Positions 54,101 to 64,000 of a DNA stretch of 64,000 bases are shown here, one piece after another. The translations under genes and the position numbers were made by a program. Source of the stretch: Acanthosepion esculentum (Eukaryota > Mollusca > Cephalopoda > Sepiida > Sepiidae). Position 1 is the stretch's first letter. Each line of letters begins with the position of its first letter. The stretch lies in assembly GCA_964036315.1 (NCBI GenBank), contig OZ038517.1, forward strand, positions 56,928,156-56,992,155, read 5' to 3'. The notes beneath the pieces are model-generated. The model was given only the letters and a program-made list of their open reading frames with translations, was not told where the DNA came from and searched no databases.

Positions 54101-57100
54101 AAAATTTGGAAGAAAAAACCATTCAATTGTAGCATAATCTAACTCATTTTCATATTACCAAATGAAAAAAGCTCATAAATCTAGAATTTTTTAAATTATT
54201 TTATATACTTCTCAAAAATAAAAAAAACTGGCAACAAAATATGAATTATTTCCAAGTTTCGATATGAAAAATTATAAATGTGCTATAAAATTAGATTATT
54301 TTCATATTTCCAATAGCAAAAAGTATAAATCTCCTTAAAATGTAGATTATTTACAAAATTTGGAAGAAAAAAACATTCAAGTGTAGCATAATCTAACTCA
54401 TTTTCATATTACCAAATGAAAAAAGCACATAAATCTCAAATATTTCAAATTATTTTATATACTTCTCAAAAATAAAAAAAAACTGGCAACAAAATATGAA
54501 TTATTTTCAAGATTCCAAATGAAAAATTATAAATGTGCTATAAAATTAGACTATTTTCATATTTCCTATAGTAAAAAGTATAAACCTCCTTAAAATTTAG
54601 AATATTTACAAAATTTCGGAGAAAAAAACATTCAATTGTAGCATAATCTAACTCATTTTCATATTACCAAATGAAAAAAGCACATAAATCTAGAATTTTT
54701 TAAAATTATTTTACATACTTCACAAAAAAAAAAAACTGGCAACAAAATATGAATTATTTTCAAGATTCCAAATGAAAAATTATAAATGTGCTATAAAATT
54801 AGACTATTTTCATATTTCCAATAGCAAAAAGTATAAATCTCCTTAAAATTTAGATTATTTACAAAATTTGGAAGAAAAACACATTCAATTGTAGCATAAT
54901 CTAACTCATTTTCATATTACCAAATGAAAAAAGCACATTAATCTCAAATATTTTAAATTATTTTATATACGTCTCAAAAATAAAAACAAACTGGCAACAA
55001 TATATGAATTATTTTCAAGTTTCGATATGAAAAATTAGAAATGTGCTACAAAATTAGAGTATTTTCATATTTCCAATAGTAAAAAGTATAAATCTCCTTA
55101 AAATTTAGATTATTTACAAAATTTCGGTGAAAAAAACATTCAATTGTAGCATAATCTAACTCATTTTCATATTACCAAATGAAAAAAGCACATTAATCTC
55201 AAATATTTTTTGAATTATTTTATATACGTCTCAAAAATAAAAACAAACTGGCAACAATATATGAATTATTTTCAAGTTTCGATATGAAAAACTAGAAATG
55301 TGCTATAAAATTAGAGTATTTTCATATTTCCAATAGTAAAAAGTATAAATCTCCTTAAAATTTAGATTATTTACAAAATTTCGGTGAAAAAAACATTCAA
55401 TTGTAGCATAATCTAACTCATTTTCATATTACCAAATGAAAAAAGCACATAATTCTATAATTTTTTTAATTATTTTATATACGTCTCAAAAATAAAAATA
55501 AACTGGCAACAATATATGAATTATTTTAAAGTTTCGATATGAAAAATTAGAAATGTGCTATAAAATTAGACTATTTTCATATTTCCAATAGTAAAAAGTA
55601 TAAATCTCCTTAAAATTTAGATTATTTACAAAATTTGGAAGAAAAAAACATTCAATTGTAGCATAATCTAACTCATTTTCATATTACCAAAGGAAAAAAG
55701 CACATAAATCTGTAATATTTTAAATTATTTTATATACTTCTCAAAAATAAAAAAAAACTGGCAACAAAATATGAATTATTTTCAAGATTCCAAATGAAAA
55801 ATTATAAATGTGCTATAAAATTAGAATATTTTCATATTTCCAATAGTAAAAAGTATAAATCTCGTCAAAATGTAGAATATTTACAAAATTCTGAAGAAAA
55901 AACATTCATTTGTAGCATAATCTAACTCATTTTGATATTACCAAATGAAAAAAGCACATAAATCTGAAATATTTTAAATTATTTTATATACATCTCAAAA
56001 ATAAAAAAAATGAAAATAAATATGAATTATTTTCAAGTTTCTATATGAAAACTTATAAATGTGCTATAAAATTAGACTATTTTCATATTTCCAATAGCAA
56101 AAAGAATAAATCTCCTTAAAATTTACATTATTTGCAACATTTGGAAGAAAAAACCATTCAATTGTAGCATAATCTAACTCATTTTCATATTACCAAATGC
56201 AAAAAGCACATAAATCTCAAATATTTTAAATTATTTCACATACTTCTCAAAAATAAAAAAAACTGGCAACAAAATATGAATTATTTTCAAGTTTCAAAAT
56301 GAAAAATTATAAATGTGCTATAAACTTAGAGTATTTAAATATTTCCAATAGTAAAAAGTATAAATCTCCTTAAAATTTAGATTATTTGCAAAATTTGGAA
56401 GAAAAAAACATTCAATTGTAGCATAATCTAACTCATTTTCATATTACCAAATGAAAAAAGCACATAAATCTCAAATATTTTAAATTATTTTATATACTTC
56501 TCAAAAATAAAAAAAAACTGGCAGCAAAATATGAATTATTTTCAAGTTTCCAAATGAAAATTTATAATTGTGCTATAAAATTAGACTATTTTCATATTTC
56601 CAATAGCAAAAAGTATAAATCTCCTTAAAATTTAGATTATTTACAAAATTTGGAAGAAAAAACCATTCAATTGTAGCATAATCTAACTCATTTTCATATT
56701 ACCAAATGAAAAAAGCACATAAATCTAGAATTTTTTTATATTATTTTATATACTTCTCAAAAATAAAAAAAACTGGCAACAAAATATGAATTATTTCCAA
56801 GTTTCGATATGAAAAATTATAAATGTGCTATAAAATTAGATTATTTTCATATTTCCAATAGCAAAAAGTATAAATCTCCTTAAAATGTAGATTATTTACA
56901 AAATTTGGAAGAAAAAAACATTCAAGTGTAGCATAATCTAACTCATTTTCATATTACCAAATGAAAAAAGCACATAAATCTCAAATATTTCAAATTATTT
57001 TATATACTTCTCAAAAATAAAAAAAAACTGGCAACAAAATATGAATTATTTTCAAGATTCCAAATGAAAAATTATAAATGTGCTATAAAATTAGACTATT

Positions 57101-57420
57101 TTCATATTTCCTATAGTAAAAAGTATAAACCTCCTTAAAATTTAGATTATTTACAAAATTTCGGAGAAAAAAACATTCAATTGTAGCATAATCTAACTCA
57201 TTTTCATATTACCAAATGAAAAAAGCACATAAATCTAGAATTTTTTTAAATTATTTTACATACTACACAAAAAAAAAAAACTGGCAACAAAATATGAATT
57301 ATTTTCAAGATTCCAAATGAAAAATTATAAATGTGCTATAAAATTAGACTATTTTCATATTTCCAATAGCAAAATTATAAATCTCCTTAAAATTTAGATT
57401 ATTTACAAAATTTGGAAGAA
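45180..57420 (+). repeat. Homogenised higher-order repeat domain, unit of 11 monomers with 10- and 9-monomer versions
   Basis: Marker AATTCTGAAG lies at 45461, 48258, 51057, 53343 and 55887 (spacings 2797, 2799, 2286, 2544). Marker GTATTTAAATATTTCC lies at 46161, 48958, 51501, 53787 and 56331 (spacings 2797, 2543, 2286, 2544). Copies 1 and 2 are full length with only scattered differences, for example ATCTTCAT versus ATTTTCAT and CCAACAGC versus CCAATAGC. Copies 3 to 5 lack the monomer with CAAGATTGCAAATG and TTTCGGAGAAG. The copy beginning at about 53150 starts at an odd junction reading TAACAAATGAATAAAGC. The last copy is cut off near 57420. Confidence 0.88.
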
Positions 57421-60400
57421 AAAAACATTCAATGGTAGCATAATCTAAATCATTTTCATATTACCAAATGAAAAAAGCACATAAATCTCAAATATTTTAA
57501 ATTATTTTATATACTTCTCAAAAATAAAAAAAAACTGGCAACAAAATATGAATTATTTTCAAGATTCCAAATGAAAAATTATAAATGTTCTATAAATTCA
57601 GACTATTTTCATATTTCCAATAGCAAAATGTATAAATCTCCTGAAAATTTAGATTATTTACAAAATTTGGAAGAAAAAAACATTCAATTGTAGCATAATC
57701 TACCTAATTTTCATATTACCAAATGAAAAAAGGACATAAATCTGAAATATTTTAAATTATTTTATATACTTCTCAAAAATAAAAAAAAATGGCAACAAAA
57801 TATGAATTATTTTCAAGATTCCAAATGAAAAATTATAAATGTGCTATAAAATTAGACTATTTTCATATTTCCAATAGTAAAATGTATAAATCTCCTTAAA
57901 ATTTATATTATTTACAAAATTTGGCAGAAAAAAACATTCAATTGTAGCATAATCTAACTCATTTTCATATTACCCAATGAAAAAAGCACATAAATCTGAA
58001 AATATTTTAAATTATTTTATATACTTCTCAAAAATAAATAAAACTGGCAACAAAATATGAATTATTTTCAAGTTTCAATATGAAAAATTATAAATGTGCT
58101 ATAAAATTAGACTATTTTCATATTTCCAATAATAAAAAATTATAAAACTACTTAAAATTTAGATTATTTGCAAAATTTGGAAGAAAAAAACATTCAATTT
58201 TACCATAATATAACTCATTTTAATATTACCAAATGAAAAAAGCTCATAAATCTCAAATATTTTAAATTATTTTATATACGTCTCAAAAATAAAAACAAAC
58301 TGGCAACAAAATATGAATTATTTTAACATTTCCAGATGAAAAATTACAAATGTGCTATGAAATTAGACTATTTTCATATTTCCAATAGTAAAAAGTATAA
58401 ATCTCCTTAAAATTTACAGTATTTACAAAATTTGGAAGAAAAAAACATTCAATTGTAGCATAATCTAACTCATTTTCATATTACCAAATGAAAAAAAGCA
58501 CATAAACCTGAAATATTTTAAATTATTTTATATACTCCTCAAAAATAAAAAAAAACTGGCAACAAAATATGAATTACTTTCAAGTTTCCAAATGAAAAAT
58601 TATAAATGTGCTATAAAATTACACTATTTTCATATTTCCAATAGTAAAAAGTATAAATCTTCTTAAAATTTAGATTATTTACAAAATTTGGAAGAAAAAA
58701 ACCTTCAATTGTAGCATAATCTAACTAATTTTCATATTACCAAATGAAAAAAGCAAATTAATCTCAAATATTTTAAATTATTATTATTTATACTTATCAA
58801 AAATAAAAAAAACTGGCAACAAAATATGAATTATTTTCAAGTTTCCAAATGAAAAATTATAAATGTGCTATAAATTTAGACTATTTTCATATTTCCAATA
58901 GCAAAAAGTATAAATCTCCTTAAAATTTAGATTATTTACAAAATTGGGAAGAAAAAAACATTCAATTGTAGCATAATCTAACTAATTTTCATATTACCAA
59001 ATGAAAAAAGCACATAAATCTCAAATATTTTAAATTATTTTATATACTTCTCAAAAATAAAAAAAAACTGGCAACAAAATATGAATTATTTTCAAGATTC
59101 CAAATGAAAAATTATAAAAGTGCTATAAAATTAGTCTATTTTCATATTTCCAATAGTAAAAAGTATAAATCTCCTTAAAATTTAGATTATTTACAAAATT
59201 TGGAAGAAAAAAACATTCAATTGTACCATAATCTAACTCATTTTCATATTACCAAATGAAAAAAGCACATAAATCTGAAATATTTTAAATTATTTTATAT
59301 ACTTCTCAAAAATAAAAAAAAACTGGCAACAAAATATGAATTATTTTCAAGATTCCAAATGAAAAATTATAAATGTGCTATAAAATTAGACTATTTTCAT
59401 ATTTCCAATAGTAAAATGTATAAATCTCCTTAAAATTTACATTCTTTACAAAATTTGGAAGAAAAAAACATTCAATTGTAGCATAATATAACTCATTTTC
59501 ATATTACCAAATGAAAAAAGCACATAAATCAGAAAATATTTTAAATTATTTTATATACTTCTCAAAAATAAAAAAAACTGGCAACAAAATATGAATTATT
59601 TTCAAGTTTCGATATGAAAAATTATAAATGTGCTATAAAATTAGACTATTTTCATATTTCCAATAATAAAAAATTATAAAACTACTTAAAATTTACATTA
59701 TTTGCAAAATTTGGAAAAAAAAAACATTCAATTTTACCATAATATAACTCATTTTAATATTACCAAATGAAAAAAGCTCATAAATCTCAAATATTTTAAA
59801 TTATTTTATATACGTCTCAAAAATAAAAACAAACTGGCAACAAAATATGAATTATTTTAACGTTTCCAGATGAAAAATTACAAATGTGCTATGAAATTAG
59901 ACTATTTTCATATTTCCAATAGTAAAAAGTATAAATCTCCTTAAAATTTACAGTATTTACAAAATTGGAAGAAAAAAACATTCAATTGTAGCATAATCTA
60001 ACTCATTTTCATATTACCAAATGAAAAAAGCACATAAACCTGAAATATTTTAAATTATTTTATATACTCCTCAAAAATAAAAAAAAACTGGCAACAAAAT
60101 ATGAATTACTTTCAAGATTCCAAATGAAAAATTATAAATGTGCTATAAAATTACACTATTTTCATATTTCCAATAGGAAAAAGTATAAATCTCCTTAAAA
60201 TTTAGATTATTTACAAAATTTGGAAGAAAAAAACATTCAATTGTAGCATAATCTAACTCATTTTCATATTACCGAATGAAAAAAGCACATAAATCTGATA
60301 TATTTTAAATTATTTTATATACTTCTCAAAAATAAGAAAAAACTCACGACAAAATATGAATTATTTTCAAGATTCCAAATGAAAAATTATAAATGTGCTA

Positions 60401-63400
60401 TAAAATTAGACTATTTTCATATTTCCAATAGTAAAAAGTATAAATCTTCTTAAAATTTAGATTATTTACAAAATTTGGAAGAAAAAAACCTTCAATTGTA
60501 GCATAATCTAACTAATTTTCATATTACCAAATGAAAAAAGCACATTAATCTCAAATATTTTAAATTATTATTATTCATACTTATCAAAAATAAAAAAAAC
60601 TGGCAACAAAATATGAATTATTTTCAAGATTCCAAATGAAAAATTATAAATGTGCTATAAAATTAGACTATTTTCATATTTTCAATAGTAAAAAGTATAA
60701 ATCTACTTAAAATTTAGATTATTTACAAAATTTGGAAGAAAAAAACATTCAATTATAGCATAATCTAACTCATTTTCATATTACCAAATGAAAAAAGCAC
60801 ATAAATCTCAAATATTTTAAATTATTTTATATACTTCTCAAAAATAAAAAAAACTGGCAACAAAATATGAATTATTTTCAAGATTCCAAATGAAAAATTA
60901 TAAATGTGCTATAAATTCAGACTATTTTCATATTTTCAATAGCAAAATGTATAAATCTCCTGAAAATTTAGATTATTTACAAAATTTGGAAGAAAAAAAC
61001 ATTCAATTGTAGCATAATCTACCTAATTTTCATATTACCAAATGAAAAAAGGACATAAATCTGAAATATTTTAAATTATTTTATATAATCTCAAAAATAA
61101 AAAAAAGACTGGCAGCAAAATATGAATTATTTTCAAGTTTCCAAATGAAAAATTATAAATGTGCTATAAATTTAGACTATTTTCATATTTCCAATAGCAA
61201 AAAATATAAATCTCCTTAAAATTTAGATTATTTACAAAATTGGGAAGAAAGAAACCTTCAATTGTAGCATAATCTAACTCATTTTCATATTACCAAATGA
61301 AAAAAGCACATAAATCGGAAATATTTTAAATTATTTTATATACGTCTCAAAAATAAAAACAAACTGGCAACAAAATATGAATTATTTTCAAGTTTCCAAA
61401 TGAAAAATTATAAATGTGCTATAAAATTAGACTATTTTCATATTTCCAATAACAAAAAAGTATAAATCTCCTTAAAATTTAGATTATTTACAAAATTTGG
61501 AAGAAAAAAACATTCAATTGTAGCATAATCTAACTCATTTTCATATTACCAAATGAAAAAAGCACATTAATCTCAAATATTTTAAATTATTATTATTTAT
61601 ACTTATCAAAAATAAAAAAAACTGGCAACAAAATATGAATTATTTTCAAGATTCCAAAAGAAAAATTATAAATGTTATATGAATTTAGACTATTTTCCTA
61701 TTTCCAATAGTAAAAAGTATAAATCTCCTTAAAATTTAGAATATTTTCAAAATTTGGAAGAAAAAAACATTCAATTGTAGAATAATCTAACTCATTTTCA
61801 TATTAACAACTGAAAAAAACACATAAATCTCAAATATTTTAAATTATTTTATATACTTCTCAAAAATAAAAAAAAACTGGCAACAAAATATAAATTATTT
61901 TATAGTTTCCAAATGAAAAATTATAAATATGCTATAAAATTAGACTATTTTCATATTTCCAATAGCAAAAAGTATAAATCTACTTAAAATTTAGATTATT
62001 TTCAAAATTTGGTAGAAAATACATTCAATTGTAGCATAATCTAACTCATTTTCATATTACCAAATGAAAAAAGCTCATAAATCTGAAATATTTTAAATTA
62101 TTTTATATACTTCTCAAAAATAAAAAAAAACTGGCAGCAAAATATAAATTATTTTCAAGTTTCCAAATGAAAAATTATAAATATGCTATAAAATTAGACT
62201 ATTTTCATATTTCCAATAGCAAAAATATAAATCTCCTTAAAATTTAGATTATTTTCAAAATTTGGAAGAAAATACATTATATTGTAGCATAATCTAACTC
62301 ATTTTCATATTACCAAATGAAAAAAGCTCATAAATCTCAAATATTTTAAATTATTTTATATACTTCTCAAAAATAAAACAAAACTGGCAACAAAATATGA
62401 ATTATTTTCAAGTTTCCAAATGAAAAATTATAAATGTGATATGAATTTAGACTATTTTAACATTTCCAATAGTAAAAAGTGTAAATATCCTTAAAATTTA
62501 GATTATTTTCAAAATTTGGAAGAAAAAAACATTCAATTGTAGCATAATCTAACTCATTTTCATATTACCAAATGAAAAAAGCACATAAATCTCAAATATT
62601 TTAAATTATTTTATATACTTCTCAAAAATAAAAAAAAATTGGCAACAAAATATAAATTATTTTCAAGTTTCCAAATGAAAAATTATAAATATGCTATAAA
62701 ATTAGTCTATTTTCATATTTCCAATAGCAAAAATATAAATCTCCTTAAAATTTAGATTATTTTCTAAATTTGGAAGAAAATACATTATATTGTAGCATAA
62801 TCTAACTCATTTTCATATTACCAAATGAAAAAAGTTCATAAATCTCAAATATTTTAAATTATTTTATATACTACACAAAAAAAAAAAACTGGCAACAAAA
62901 TATGAATTATTTTCAAGTTTCCAAATGAAAAATTATAAATGTGCTATAAAATTAGACTATTTTCATATTTCCAATAGCAAGAATATAAATCTCCTTAAAA
63001 TTTAGATTATTTTCAAAATTTGGAAGAAAATACATTCAATTGTAGCATAATCAAACTCATTTTCATATTGCCAAATGAAAAAAGCTCATAAATCACAAAT
63101 ATTTTAAATTATTTTATATACTTCTCAAAAATAAAACAAAACTGGCAGCAAAATATGAATTATTTTCAAGTTTCCAAATGAAAAATTATAAATGTGCTAT
63201 AAAATTATAATATTTTCATATTTCCAATAGCAAAAATATAAATCTCCTTAAAATTTAGATTATTTTTAAAATTTGGAAGAAAATAGATTATATTGTAGCA
63301 TAATCTAACTCATTTTCATATTACCAAATGAAAAAAGCTCATAAATCTCAAATATTTTAAATTGTTTTATATACTTCTCAAAAATAAAACAAAACTGGCA

Positions 63401-64000
63401 ACAAAATATGAATTATTTTCAAGTTTCCAAATGAAAAATTGTAAATGTTACATGAATTTAGACTATTTTCCTATTTCCAATAGTAAAAAGTATAAATCTC
63501 CTTAAAATTTAGATTATTTACAAAATTTGGAAGAAAAAAACATTCAATTGTAGCATAATCTAACTCATTTTCATATTACCAAATGAAAAAAGCACATAAA
63601 TCTGAAATATTTTAAATTATTTTATATACTTCTCAAAAATAAAAAAAAACTGGCAACAAAATATGAATTATTTTCAAGATTCCAAATGAAAAATTATAAA
63701 TGTGCTATAAAATTAGATTATTTTCATATTTCCAACAGTAAAAAGTATAAATCTCCGTAAAATTTAGATTATTTACAAAATTTGGAAGAAAAAAACATTC
63801 AATTGTAGCATAATCTAACTCATTTTCATATTACCAAATGAAAAAAGCACATTAATTTCCAATATATTAAATTATTTTATATACTTCTCAAAAATACAAA
63901 AAAACTGGCAACAAAATATGAATTATTTTCAAGATTCCAAATGAAAAATTATAAATGTGCTATAAAATTAGATTATTTTCATATTTCCAATAGTAAAAAG
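57421..64000 (+). repeat. More heterogeneous satellite segment with 6-monomer duplication
   Basis: Monomers here vary more than in the preceding domain. A marker AATTATAAAACTACTT occurs at 58138 and 59672 (1534 bp, six monomers), and also at 44915 on the other side of the homogenised domain. From about 61680 to 63300 a subtype dominates in which GATTATTTTCAAAATTTGG replaces GATTATTTACAAAATTTGG and AAAGCTCATAAATC replaces AAAGCACATAAATC, often with AATACATTATATTG. The array runs off the window without an edge. Confidence 0.75.

Larger units (their letters stand above)
10569..64000 (+). repeat. Satellite DNA array, about 255-bp monomer, about 210 copies, continuing past the window
   Basis: The same sequence recurs head-to-tail to the last base. 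Landmark TAATCT of the TAATCTAACTCATTTTC motif falls at 11675, 11932, 12186, 12441 and 12697 (one copy reads TAATCTCACT), giving spacings of 254-257 bp. All copies I read have the same orientation. The monomer at 12441-12696 contains 120 A, 84 T, 34 C and 18 G. Fixed blocks in order are TTTCCAAATGAAAAATTATAAATG, AGACTATTTTC with TTTCCAATAG, TTTGGAAGAAAAAA, TAGCATAATCTAACTC, and ACTGGCAACAAAATAT. The first copies (10569-11170) are the most divergent and include one shortened monomer. Open frames do not exceed 62 codons and carry no protein signal. Confidence 0.97.

Noticed and set aside
10569..64000. CRISPR-like regular repetition
   Set aside because: There are no short identical repeats with unique spacers; the entire 255-bp unit repeats, and the DNA is animal.
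10569..64000. CENP-B box in the monomer
   Set aside because: I looked for TTCG followed at the right distance by CGGG. TTTCGATATG and TTTCGGAGAA variants exist, but nothing completes the box.

Overview
The window is animal nuclear DNA in two parts. Positions 1 to about 10190 are AT-rich, intron- and UTR-like DNA with decayed transposons. From about 10569 to the right edge at 64000 it is one head-to-tail satellite array with a monomer of about 255 bp. Three short, correctly spliced exons on the + strand give the C-terminal end of the deubiquitinase USP48, so the source is a metazoan. The intron sizes, the mariner and non-LTR remnants and the dinucleotide tracts suggest an invertebrate. A cephalopod or other mollusc is my impression only, not a demonstrated call.

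Layout of the left part: USP48 exons lie at 936-1061, 2321-2369 and 5458-5510, the last carrying the stop codon. The final intron (3088 bp) holds an antisense fragment of a non-LTR retrotransposon reverse transcriptase (about 2755-3635). It also holds a full-length but dead mariner element (4098-5286) with 32-bp terminal inverted repeats and TA target duplications. Downstream come a pyrimidine-rich probable 3' UTR, AT-rich DNA with no recognisable gene, and a 115-bp MITE at 7752-7866. At about 10190-10440 there are decayed satellite-like units in inverted orientation, ending in a palindrome. A non-satellite, more GC-rich island of about 120 bp follows, and then the main array starts.

The satellite: about 210 monomers of 254-257 bp, all in one orientation, with no transposon insertion that I could see. 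One monomer counted base by base (12441-12696) has 120 A, 84 T, 34 C and 18 G, so it is 80% AT with strong strand asymmetry. Each monomer is itself five diverged subunits of 50-52 bp. The array is organised in higher-order repeats: several 4-monomer duplications (1015-1018 bp), a nested 4+4+7+7 block of 5604 bp with a second, shorter copy (33.1-42.5 kb), and a nearly homogeneous domain at 45.2-57.4 kb whose unit is 11 monomers, with 10- and 9-monomer versions.

No prokaryotic features, CRISPR array, tRNA or rRNA gene was found. The only protein-coding gene I can support is USP48. The satellite, with its higher-order structure and a gene ending only about 5 kb from its edge, is the most unusual part of the window. 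A centromeric or heterochromatic role is an inference.
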